Shown: piece after piece, positions 39,206 to 49,763 of the stretch | How the letters are laid out: each line of letters starts with the position of its first letter | How positions within the stretch are numbered: the stretch's first letter is position 1 | The notes under the pieces: generated by a model | Told to the model about the DNA's origin: nothing | The model's input: the letters and a program-made list of their open reading frames with translations, nothing else | Database searches by the model: none | Source of the DNA: Litoditis marina | Lineage: Eukaryota > Nematoda > Chromadorea > Rhabditida > Rhabditidae | Length of the DNA: 64,000 nucleotides | Reading direction: 5' to 3' | NCBI GenBank assembly: GCA_964036275.1 | Contig: OZ038433.1 | Span: 9,031,048-9,095,047 of the forward strand | Program-made: the position numbers and the translations under genes

Positions 39206-39747
39206 ATGCATTTTCAGACTAATGCGAGCAGGAGAATGACCAATATCGATTGGAAATCATTCTGCTGGGAGCTTCTCATGCGACATTCATCGGGAATTCT
39301 GGAAATAGTCAATACGCATCAAATGCATACGGTACGTATTTTCAAATGGGTTAACGAAAAGTAAGATAACAATCACGGAACAAACATTGGAAATGTATAC
39401 ACTGACACAATGCGAACGACAGCTAAGTTACAGAGATTTGCATAACGATCTAATTTTTCCTAGTTTGTGTAACGTCTCTTTGTACAGCGCTTTACGATTT
39501 ATCCCGTCTCGGTTGGTTTCTGTCATTTGCTAGTTTCAACGATGTAAATGTTTTACGGTATAAGTTGAATTTTTTGAATTGCCAAAACCTACATGGTTTC
39601 TTGTTCCTCCGTCTGTTGTGTCGCTTGTTTTTTGAGGGCGACGAAAGACTTTTCGAGGACCGGCAGAATATTACATCCATCTCTGTTGTATTCAGTGCTA
39701 CATCTGCGCAACCGCGCAAATGTGCTGTAAAATGCACAGATTCCTAG
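39206..39747 (+). CDS. Possible small two-exon gene, 78 aa, unknown function
   Basis: Exon 1 (39206-39331) follows a ttatttccag acceptor by 4 bp and ends at an ACG|gtacgt donor in phase 0. Exon 2 (39637-39747) follows a ttttttgag acceptor, stays open and stops at TAG. The reading is MHFQTNASRRMTNIDWKSFC onward, ending KCAVKCTDS. The codon content of both exons is richer in G+C than the flanks. No domain or signal peptide is recognised. The weak acceptor of exon 2 and the short length make this tentative. The LTR retrotransposon begins 316 bp downstream. Confidence 0.35.
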
Positions 39748-40062
39748 GTTGAATTATCATTTAAAATGAATGAAATGGTCACTTTTATGTGTAACGTGTT
39801 CAATTTTTCATATTTTGTCAAAGTGATGATAATTTCGCAGTTTGTATTCACAAAACTACTCAAAAAACTAAAATCTGCTTGTCATGAAAATAAATTAAAC
39901 AAAAAATACCCTAATTCATGCCTATTTCTGCAATCAAAACAATTGAAATCATAATCTGTCTTGAATTCAAAATGTTTTCAAATACCGGCAGATCCTTTGT
40001 AACTCCTCGTAATTTGTGGGCTTCTTCTGCGCAACGCTCGTGAATTCTTCGAAACAGCCCTC

Positions 40063-40713
40063 TATCATGTACGCCTTGAGCGCCCTACACATCTACTTCC
40101 TATCTGTGCTGGTCACTCAAACAGCTGACACATGTTCTATTGCGGGCAGCCGGCCTCGATTAATACACACCCGAAGATATGAGGTTACGGTAGAGAACGA
40201 GCCATCCATCAAGAACGAGCCATCCATCAAGTCCTGTCGAGCCCCAGGCACTACCTGGCACCAACTGGCACCGGCTGGCACCATCTAACACAAGTGACAG
40301 TTCTCATCACAAAGTGACAGTTCTCACCACTTTGTGACAGCTCTCTCGTCAATTCTGATGCCTCGACGACCAACATCAAAGGAGCCGACGTCAAGAAGAG
40401 GGTATATAAGCCGGCCCTCCGGCCAGAAAAGTCAGTCGAGATGTGACGCCCACCTGCGCAGCTCTGCCTGCTACTCCTATTCCTACTGTATTCATTTATG
40501 CCCCTCTTTCCCTCAGGGATTACGGTATCCACCGAATCCCTCTTTTATTGATTAGTGTGACTAACTAAGCACAGCCATTTCTCATGTCACTATTATAATA
40601 TCATGTCTATCCTATACACCCTTCACATAATGAACATCTATACTCAACTACTGTTCTCACATATATACACTACAAACTACAAAGCTAAAGCGGGATAGTT
40701 CAGAGTCTTGATA
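40063..40713 (+). repeat. 5' LTR
   Basis: Terminal inverted pentamer tatca...tgata. It contains the TATA box at 40403-40410 and matches the 3' LTR base for base as far as I could compare. Confidence 0.95.
40403..40436 (+). promoter_or_regulatory. LTR core promoter
   Basis: TATATAAG (40403-40410) lies 22 bp upstream of an initiator-like TCAGT (40432-40436), the expected spacing for Pol II. This sets the U3/R boundary at about 40432. The same pair exists in the 3' LTR. Confidence 0.75.
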
Positions 40714-40730
40714 TGGAGGTCTTGGGAGAT
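40714..40730 (+). other. Primer binding site
   Basis: tggaggtcttgggagat directly follows the 5' LTR. TGG would pair with a tRNA 3' CCA. I could not identify the tRNA: the match would require a discriminator U and an acceptor 3' strand CAAGACC. Confidence 0.7.
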
Positions 40731-40920
40731 ATTTTTTGAACTCAAGATAGCTTAAAATACGGAAAGGGACATAATTACCGATTTTTTTTCGAATTCACCA
40801 AATTATATGTAAAAATTATTAATCATTTCAGCTACTAATATAATATTATTTAACTAAGATAAGATAGTTTCTGAGATTTTTTACACAGATAAACTACAGT
40901 AAGAGGCAAAAGCTTTTCAA

Positions 40921-41125
40921 GTAAACAAGTTCTAACTCGTAAGGAAAGGGCGTATGACGTCAGATTAGATTCGAAAGTCAGTACAACCTGAAGTTTCGAA
41001 AGATTCTGAGGGCTAAACGAATCTAAGAACTGTTGCCCTAACGAAGGACGATGTCTAGTAAGTGGTTCAAATCCACGAACAATCCTTCGTACTCATAGTT
41101 ATCACGAAAAACATTATTAACTAAG
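40921..41125 (+). other. Structured RNA-like element, copy 1
   Basis: About 205 nt, repeated as copy 2 at 41292-41496. Predicted pairings: GAGGGC (41008-41013) with GCCCT (41035-41039); ACGAAGGA (41041-41048) with TCCTTCGT (41083-41090), enclosing a tRNA T-arm-like hairpin GTGG-TTCAAAT-CCAC (41062-41076). Compared with copy 2, two stem pairs change on both sides, which supports selection on the RNA fold. The function is unknown; packaging, dimerisation, a Pol III promoter or translation control are all possible. The hairpin contains a B-box-like ggttcaaatcc. Confidence 0.6.
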
Positions 41126-41291
41126 ATCTCATAAATAAGTTTAAAGTCTTATAAGAATATCAGGATAGGATATAGAACAATTGGAGGAGAAAAAGCATTA
41201 CCAGGTAATACTTGAATGGTGAAAGAAACATTTGAGTCCGGTAAGACAAAGGTGGAAGTAGTCCCTATAGATTGTTAATATTTTTGTGCAT

Positions 41292-41496
41292 GTAAACAAA
41301 ATGATAACTCGTAGGGAAAGGGCGTATGACGTCAGATTAGAATCGATAGAAGGTGAAACCTGAAGTTTCGAAAGATTCTGAGGGCGAAACGATTCTAAGA
41401 ACTGTTGCCCTCACGGAAGACGTCTGTCTTGTAAGTGGTTCGAATCCACGAACAGGCTTCCGTACACATAGTTCTCAAGAAAAGTGTAATTAACTG
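41292..41496 (+). other. Structured RNA-like element, copy 2
   Basis: Second copy, 371 bp downstream of the first. Predicted pairings: GAGGGC (41380-41385) with GCCCTC (41407-41412); ACGGAAG (41413-41419) with CTTCCGT (41457-41463), enclosing GTGG-TTCGAAT-CCAC (41435-41449). The hairpin contains a perfect Pol III B-box ggttcgaatcc. No good A-box at normal spacing was found, and the whole does not fold as a standard cloverleaf. Confidence 0.6.
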
Positions 41497-42678
41497 AGAA
41501 AGAAAGTATCATAGTTAGGAAACCAGCTTTGTAAGTATAACTAACACAGCAAACATGAAACACACAGAAACAAGCAAGACAAGAGAAAAGAAGGCCAATC
41601 TATAATGCGAACTGAAGACGACTGGTCATGGTGGATGAGAAAGAGAGTAAAGTTTGATGGTACCGAGGGCTACGGTATGCAGTAGTCAGACAAGGAACCA
41701 TCTGGTTTTCAAGAAAGAAGACCAAGATTGAAGATAACAAGGAGCAAGAAAGAAACACGCGAAACGTCGTTTGAGGAACAGAATGCAACTGGAAGACCTA
41801 CACAGCAACAACACAGGTACAAGGTGTCTTGGGATAATGACAGACAAGAAATAAGACGTATAAAGCAAAATAAGAATACAAAGAACAGAAATAACACATA
41901 GAGGAGGACAACTAACAGGAGGGTAACCGAATTTCTCATTGTTACTATCAAATTTACTATATAGCTTCGTAATATTTTGGAAAGCTTCCAAAGTTTGACT
42001 TCAATAATTTTGACCACTAATACTAGAATGAACTACACGGATTTATAATTTTCGATGTAGATGATTCTATGGTGAGAATATTCCTCTGTGTCGTGCAAAG
42101 ATATTAAGCAAGCACCAATCACTTTGATAGGCTCAGGTTGAAACCTGCAGCAGACACTTGAAAAAGTAGGTTAGGAAGATTGCTCAGACGCTAAATAGGC
42201 AATTAGGACCTTTAAGTAGGTTATTGTAATTCGGGAAATATTTATAGACACTGTTCTCGAGTGTGCCCCGAAGGGAAAGGCGGCACACAGAGAACCAATG
42301 CACGATTTTAAGAATGTACTACCCAAATTTATGATTTTTGAGGTAGTTGATTTGATTGAATATTTAAGATAGCAATTATGTCAGAAATTGGAGAATAAAC
42401 TGCACAAATTTATAATTTTTGAAGCAGACGATTAGATAGATACAAGTAAGTGAAAATTTGGCAGGCGACGAGTTCCCATTGCATGGGCAATGGTTTGGTT
42501 ATAAGGATATTTATAATAAGAATAGTTAACGAAGAAGTGAGAAAAGATAGAGATGATTTTTTTCCCGAATTTAAACTGATATAATGAACAAGCCAAGACT
42601 CAGTCATACGCATAAAGTAATTAACTTTTGATTCGAAAAACATAAAATGAAATAAAAAGAGCTTCTAATATTAAAATT

Positions 42679-42811
42679 GATACGTCCGTGATACGTCCGA
42701 GATACGTCCGTGAATTGTCCGAGATACGTCCGTGATACGTCCGAGATACGTCCGTGAATTGTCCGAGATACGTCCGTGAATTGTCCGTGATACGTCCGTG
42801 ATACGTCCGTG
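42679..42811. repeat. 11-bp tandem array inside the LTR element
   Basis: About 12 copies of gatacgtccgt with regular variants (gaattgtccg, gatacgtccga), arranged partly as a higher-order pattern of three units. On the minus strand it reads as repeats of DVSRTYHGQFT, but there is no gene context, so I treat it as a DNA or RNA repeat. Confidence 0.9.
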
Positions 42812-42999
42812 AGTCTAGACATTTTATGTGTTATTCCCATACACGTATTCTACGTAATTACTGTCATCCATCTATACATATTTACCTCCTAATCAACCAC
42901 AAGCCAATGGGAACTCATGTCGCCAATGAACGTTCAGGGAGAATAGTATTAAAAGAAAAACTACCATGGCAATAACTCGAAATTGGAAAACTTCAGAGA

Positions 43000-45900
43000 C
43001 GTCTGAAACAGTTAGAAAATTTCACCAAAAAAAAAATAGTCGAAACCATAGTAACCCGTCATTAACTAAGAAAAATATCACACTATGAAGAGCGAGTAAC
43101 GAAAGATCGAAGGTAACACAAATCCAATACTCTCCGATATAGCAAAGAACATATGTTTACGTTCTTCAAAAGAAAGAAAGTTCTCCAGCACGTTACCAGA
43201 ACGAGAATTAACGTTGTACAGGAAAAGTATCAATTTGTATCACAAGTACCGTATTATGGTCAAGCCATACGAAGAGCTTTTCACCTATAGTGTATCTCCA
43301 ATAATTCATAATAAGAAAACAGTCAGAACAGCTCTCATAGCACAAAGAGAAGTGCACAAAAATTAAATGAATGAACCAAACTTTTGCTAATGTGGCACAA
43401 GCTCAGGTAATTGCATGGCTGTAGGCGCAGTAACCTGTCGGTTACTTGATTCAATACCTAGCGATAGCTAAAGTTCAGTTCGGGCTCATGGGCAGCTTCC
43501 TAAAACTATTGACTTCACTCACTAGAGTGCACTTAGAATGAAACCATCAAATTCATTAATGAGTTGAAACAAACGGTACCTGAGAAGAGCTGAAACAAAC
43601 AACTGTTTCTACCCCCAAAATGAACGGTTAACTTTGTGGTTTTCACAGAATGTATCTAAACTATAGCTACAATGTTTTGACTGGTATTATCATGAACAAA
43701 TATCAAAAAGCACTTACTAAATATATGACCGTACGTAAAATAAGTACGGAAAAGAAATTAGAACTCAGTGGTTGTTAGATAGCAGTAGCAAACTTGAAAA
43801 AAGAAGTAACTAAGTAGTCGAGTTTTTTTTTGCGAAATAGGCAAAATAGAACTTTACGTCACACAAAGAGAGTCATCACCTCAGAACACTTGAAGTGGTT
43901 CGAAAGTTCTATATCCTCTATGCAAAATGCACATGTAGCACATCAAAATGATTGATTTTCATCAAAATTCTGATTGAACGGAAGCTGTTTTAGAAACTAC
44001 TTTTATATAAGTGTTTCTAATGTTCGAACCGGTTTGAGGAAGGTTGAGGAAATATAACTACACTAACACTAAGTAGCACTTAGTTAAGGTTTTTCCGAAA
44101 AGTTTGACTTTGAAAACAAATATTAAATGAGTGAGAAAAATGGAAAAAATACAAACATTGACTAGAAGCGGCAAGTTTAACAGAGAGGAGAATTATTCGG
44201 CTAACTGTGATTGCCAGCACCACTGCTTCTCTTCATCCTCACTCTGGCTCACAGCTGAGTAAATTAGATAAGCAAACTACAATACGGCTGCCCAACTGGA
44301 GATCGCCACATTACAACTGAGAACGAAACGGAAAACGATAGAGTAGAAAATGTAGGCGGATTTCTGACAACAAAAAAGTGTTGATCTGTCAACGAGACCC
44401 TCGGATGAGAATTCTTCACTTCAATGAGAATTCACAACGAGGAACGGAAGAGAAAACGAACACGCTGCTGACAAATATCAACTAGGAATTGACGGAGAAT
44501 GATTCGAAACCAATATCAACCGAAAGCAGGTATTCTTAGTTGACCCATTTCTATTTTGAATATACTGACTGAAAAAGTGACATGTGAATGATTCTCTCTC
44601 AGTTGATTACAACATTTCATATTCAGATAGTTATATTCAGTTCATAGAAAGATACATGTGCAACGGTGAAACAAGTAAAAAACTTAGTTCAGCTAGTGCA
44701 GACAAAACGAAATAGGTAAAGGTCACTTAGATCAGCGCAGAGTAGGGTTATTAATCGAACAATTTCCACATACGAATGGAACTACATATGCGAAAAAAAA
44801 AGAATTTCGATAACGTTATAAGCAAAATTTTGAGTTTGCAGCAGATATAATCTAAAAAAAAGTCTTATTCTTAGAAAGTCATCAACTAATTTTGAAAAAT
44901 CTAAATTGTTCGAACAACAAGCATTCTAAAAAAAAAAAATCTTGACTGAGTCAAATCTCGAAACACACCGTATGTCTCTAACTTCGAATAGAAATCAGCA
45001 GGATCAAACTACAAATACAGCAATATACAGCAAATCTACCGTAAAGACTTGTCCTAGGAAAAGCGAACCCTTAACAAGAGTCTGTGTTCCAATCATGATT
45101 TAAGAAAAAAAAAGCTAAAAAAAATTTCCTTCTGGGAAACTTCTCTATTAGACAAAATTCACTGAACTAAAAAATTCAAAATTTGAGTGTATCCATGATT
45201 GAGTTTATCGTATTCGCCCTAAGTACGCCATGCAATCAAAATACAACTACAGCATTGTCGCTGAAAAATATTTTTCAGTTAAATATAAAGAGAACTGAAG
45301 CCGTAGACATAGAGATCACCTATGAATAATGAAACAACGATTCACTCGTTTTTGTAGTTTACACTTTATTGGGAGACATTTTAAGAAAAAAAACCAGCAA
45401 AAACTAAGTGAAACAAAAAAGAAAAGGAAACAGTTCAAGATATTTGAATTTTAAACAGAATTAGAAATCACTAACACGCTTCGGGAGGGTGAATTCAGTA
45501 AAAAAAAAAAGCTAATTCTATTTTTCTTTTCCTCTCAACGCACTGAATCTTTTGAAAAGTCATGAGAAATAAATTCTATTCTTCCACCTGACGTAATTTT
45601 TTTTCAGAACTCATATTTTGTTTCAATTATGATTTTATTCCAGTGCTTTCAGCTTTTAGTATAGATAAACGGCATGTTTCAAGCTTTCATGTGGTATCTA
45701 TCTCTATTACACCACAAATAGCAGCCGATTAAGTAATACTGTTCTGGAAATTTTTCCGATATTGCTGAAATTTCCAAACGTTCGCACAGAATTAGCAGCC
45801 TTTCTCACAATTTCCAACGATAGAAAGTTGAAACATCAACGCAGTGCAGCATAGAAAGTGCGAAACACCACATAGTTGTACAAAAAAAGTACATCTGCAT

Positions 45901-46775
45901 GAAAATATCGAACTCGAAACGTCGAAGTTTTCGAGAACGACAAAGTGCGCATGCCGAAAGGTTGAGCATGCGGAAAGTCAAAGCTAGCAATCCGGAACTT
46001 ATGTGAAAGTGGACACTGTGACGAGATCGACATAAACTTCTCAAACTTCACACTACAATTGGTCACCAACTCGGAGACACACCAGAAACTACACATCAAG
46101 GATCGAGACGTGCTTCGACAACAGACAACACGAACAAGCAAACCGAAAAATCAAGGATGCGCGGTTATGAACGACAACGACGGCAGCAGAGTGGACACAA
46201 CAGAATAATCAAATGCTTTTGAAGAAGGAAATACAACGATGAGTATAATACATATTTCGCGACCCTTTTATCGTAGACTACAAATTTTCTCATAAATCTC
46301 TGTTCAAATCATTTTTTCAAGTAAGCAACACCTATTTTTTCAGAGTAGTTCGTTCCTAGTTTGATTGTTGAGATTTTAATATGTATTGTTCGCAATTGTA
46401 TTCTAATTTTTTAGAAACCTAGTTCAACCAACATTAATATTACCTGTCTTAAGAACACCTTGAGACAGTTGACTTTATTGTAGCATGTTTTATGTATAGA
46501 GCAGTTGTATAACTATCACAGGAAATGGCTACTAGGTAGATTAACTGTATACCAAATTAGATGGAGGAAATGAGAGTATCACAACGGCTAACACGTTCTT
46601 GCAAAAGGCCACTTAAGTTTCTTGCAAACGATAAAATCGTTTCCCGCAAACTGCCTCTATACTTTGCAAAACAGCCACTTATGTCTGCCTTTGCCTCAGG
46701 TATGCAGATTCCGGTCTCTGCCGTACAGGTTCAAAGAAGGATACTCTTATTTTTGAATCGCTCGAGGGCGAGCTA
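43000..46775. other. Non-coding interior of the LTR element
   Basis: The plus strand is A-rich, as usual for retroelement RNA, with no reading frame over about 100 codons. A stretch at about 45940-46205 is richer in G+C and open for about 75 codons on the plus strand, possibly a relic of a coding region. A family D palindrome fragment lies at 45000-45075. Confidence 0.5.
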
Positions 46776-46777
46776 TC

Positions 46778-46791
46778 TGAAAGAGGGGGGA
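46778..46791 (+). other. Polypurine tract
   Basis: gaaagagggggga lies directly against the 3' LTR start and would prime plus-strand DNA synthesis. Confidence 0.85.
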
Positions 46792-47442
46792 TATCATGTA
46801 CGCCTTGAGCGCCCTACACATCTACTTCCTATCTGTGCTGGTCACTCAAACAGCTGACACATGTTCTATTGCGGGCAGCCGGCCTCGATTAATACACACC
46901 CGAAGATATGAGGTTACGGTAGAGAACGAGCCATCCATCAAGAACGAGCCATCCATCAAGTCCTGTCGAGCCCCAGGCACTACCTGGCACCAACTGGCAC
47001 CGGCTGGCACCATCTAACACAAGTGACAGTTCTCATCACAAAGTGACAGTTCTCACCACTTTGTGACAGCTCTCTCGTCAATTCTGATGCCTCGACGACC
47101 AACATCAAAGGAGCCGACGTCAAGAAGAGGGTATATAAGCCGGCCCTCCGGCCAGAAAAGTCAGTCGAGATGTGACGCCCACCTGCGCAGCTCTGCCTGC
47201 TACTCCTATTCCTACTGTATTCATTTATGCCCCTCTTTCCCTCAGGGATTACGGTATCCACCGAATCCCTCTTTTATTGATTAGTGTGACTAACTAAGCA
47301 CAGCCATTTCTCATGTCACTATTATAATATCATGTCTATCCTATACACCCTTCACATAATGAACATCTATACTCAACTACTGTTCTCACATATATACACT
47401 ACAAACTACAAAGCTAAAGCGGGATAGTTCAGAGTCTTGATA
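46792..47442 (+). repeat. 3' LTR
   Basis: 651 bp, same sequence and termini as the 5' LTR, followed by the target duplication cctc. Confidence 0.95.
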
Positions 47443-47547
47443 CCTCGAATCCTTCTATTTCTGCTTTTGACAACGATTTTCTACATCTTTTCCGTTCACG
47501 ACTGGAAATGTCCAGATAAAGTATGGAAAACATCATAACTATAAAAT

Positions 47548-48897
47548 TTTCGGGAACATTGACTTTTTACCTCCGTCTTTCTGAAATTGTATTGCGTTTG
47601 GGGAATTGTAGTTTGACCCCCCCACCGGGGGTGATAATTCAATTCTTCACCTGAAATACAAAAGTTTGAGGGTGGGGGGGGGGGAGTGAAAAGTAAACAT
47701 TTCCGGTATTGAAGTTCAGCCCCCCACTCGTTGAAGTTCTACCCCCCGCCGACCCAGGTAAATAGTAAATGTCGAATTTGATTTTTAACCCCCTCCCTTC
47801 TCCTAGATTTTCAGGTTTTAGCATGGGTGGGGGTTGAAGTGCTATGGGGGGGACCCAACTAAAGTGGGGGGGCGATACTTCAATTTTCCCAAATTCTCAC
47901 CCTTGTTTCAAAAATAGAAAACAATTAGAGTACACTTTCGAGATTTTTTTGAAGAGGAGACGAGAGTTGTGCTTTTGTAAAGGCAACAAAAGTTATTCCT
48001 CTGAGAGAAAACCACACAGTACTTCCCAATTCCGGGGATCAAACTACAAACACTGAAAAGTTAAACAACATGATCGTTCTCGCCTAATATCCAGTTTCCA
48101 GATGTCTCAATACCTGAAACAACTTACTTTATGGGTCCCACGTTGATGATAAAGCCATGTAACAGACATAGGGAAGACAGAATCAAAATCGAGTAACTGA
48201 AAAAAAATTGTTTACGTCGATTTATTGATTGAGTTTTTTGTTTCTCGGTCTAGATATTGATTCGTTCTAAAATGAAGCTTGAAAACCCACCCCGTTCGTA
48301 TGTTAATTAAACTGAACCCAAAAATTATGGAAACAAAAAGCTACCAAGGTCTTTTTTCAGGAAAAAGAAAACAAAACCAACCGTAACTGGATCATTTGGC
48401 AGAAGAAATCCGACAGGCCACACCGCATTTGAAGAAATGACAAATGAGAGCTGTCGAGAAATCCTGCTAACTAGTAAACGTGAAAACGCACACGTTTTTC
48501 CAACGTGTTCACTTGTCTGTCACGATATGAAAGCATTCGGGGGAAAATTGAAGTATCGCCCCCCACTTTAGTTGAGTCCCCCCCGTAGCACTTCAACCCC
48601 CCACCCAAGCTAAAACCTGAAAATCTAGGAGAGGGGGGGGGTCAAAATTCAACTTCGACATTTACTATTTACCCCCTACTTGGGTCGGCGGGGGGTAGAA
48701 CTTCAATGGTGGGGGGTCAAACTTCAACGAGTGGGGGGCTGAACTTCAACACTGGAAATGTTTCCTTTTTACCCCCCACTTTCAAACTTTTGTATTGCAG
48801 GTGATAAATTGAATTATAACCCCCCGGTGGGGGGTCAAACTACAATTCCCCAAACGCAATACAAATTCAGAAAGGTGGGGGGTGAAAAGTCAATGTT
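47548..48897. mobile_element. Large fold-back element with G-rich arms
   Basis: The arm 47548-47893 begins ggaacattgactttttacc. It is inverted in 48537-48897, which ends gaaaagtcaatgttcc. The shared interior words appear in inverse order (caattccccaaacgcaatac, gtagaacttcaa, gatacttcaattttccc). The arms are about 350 bp with a spacer of about 640 bp. Each arm alternates short unique words with runs of 5-11 G or C. There is no coding sequence. A family D half-site (gatcaaactacaaacac) lies at 48029 in the spacer. Confidence 0.85.
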
Positions 48898-48899
48898 CC

Positions 48900-49763
48900 C
48901 GCATTCGGTGTTAGTCGTAGAATTGGAGATCCAGTGCCGTATTCAGGAACGACCCAACCTCCATCTCTCCACCTGCGTCTCCCAAAACATACGCTATTTC
49001 TCCTCTCTCACATCTCGAGATACAAGTCTCGTGAAATAAAGCGCGAATCGAGAAACGCAAAGATGAATGTGCGTGAGATGATTATTCCAGCATATACGCT
49101 TTCTGGGTGAAAAGGTCTTCATTGTGAAAAATCCGTTTGCAACAGTTACTTACTTTTTTTTTTCTCGGTTCGCGTTATACATTTAGTCATCTATCTTTGA
49201 ATTTGCAGCAGATTACTTATAATCTCATTAGTTGAAATTTCGCTTATCCTTGCCCTTGTTATCACCATTAACACGAGGGTTGCAAGATTGATATTCTGTT
49301 TTATTGAAACAGTGTCCTTCGGGAAATGATGAGGACTCTCTCCAAGGATTGGTGTCATAATTGAATCACCACGAAGAGGGTTGATGTTTCATTTCATCCT
49401 TTGTTCAACAAGCAGGGTATAATAGTCCTCGCCAACAGAAAGGCGAAAAAATACTGTATAGCTCAATTTATGCTGTGTAGGAACGCATATTTTCGTTCGG
49501 TCGACGCTAACGCTACCGCCTCAATTGGTACTTTCAAATTCGATATGATCTTGGTTGCAGTTGGATCTGTGACACATATTCCGAATTATGACTCTGAACC
49601 AGTTTTTTCCATGTCAGCAGGATCAAACTACAAACACGGCAGAGTAGAGCGACATGTACAGTCTGAACTCTTATAAACAGTGTAATATAGTCGTTTCCAG
49701 AGCATTGTGTGAATCAAGTATGAAACAAACTTGACCCAAAATCCCGTTTCGTGAAGAAACCCA
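48900..49763. other. Intergenic region before the chemoreceptor gene
   Basis: No exon is recognised. It contains one family D palindrome copy (about 49552-49650, ending gatcaaactacaaacacggc). Confidence 0.5.

Larger units (their letters stand above)
40059..47446 (+). mobile_element. Full-length, apparently non-coding LTR retrotransposon
   Basis: Two 651-bp direct LTRs (40063-40713 and 46792-47442) bound a 6,078-bp interior. The LTRs begin tatca and end tgata. The element is flanked by the 4-bp duplication cctc (40059-40062, 47443-47446). PBS and PPT are present, and the transcription signals set the plus orientation. The longest interior frames are only about 100 codons and none resembles gag, protease, reverse transcriptase, RNase H or integrase, so it should depend on enzymes from a partner element. 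I saw no difference between the LTRs when reading them side by side, which implies a recent insertion. A 4-bp duplication fits the Ty3/gypsy side of the LTR elements; that is inference. Confidence 0.92.

Noticed and set aside
40251..40532. Minus-strand 93-codon frame duplicated at 46980-47261
   Set aside because: It lies inside both LTRs and runs against the LTR promoter; it is duplicated only because the LTRs are.
40980..41400. Hammerhead ribozyme (retrozyme-like) in the LTR element, from CTGAAG...GAAA words
   Set aside because: The catalytic core does not match: the base after CTGANG is not A and stems I-III cannot be drawn, so I do not call a ribozyme.
42604..42840. Protein with DVSRTYHGQFT repeats
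   Set aside because: It is the translation of the 11-bp tandem array within the non-coding interior of the LTR element.
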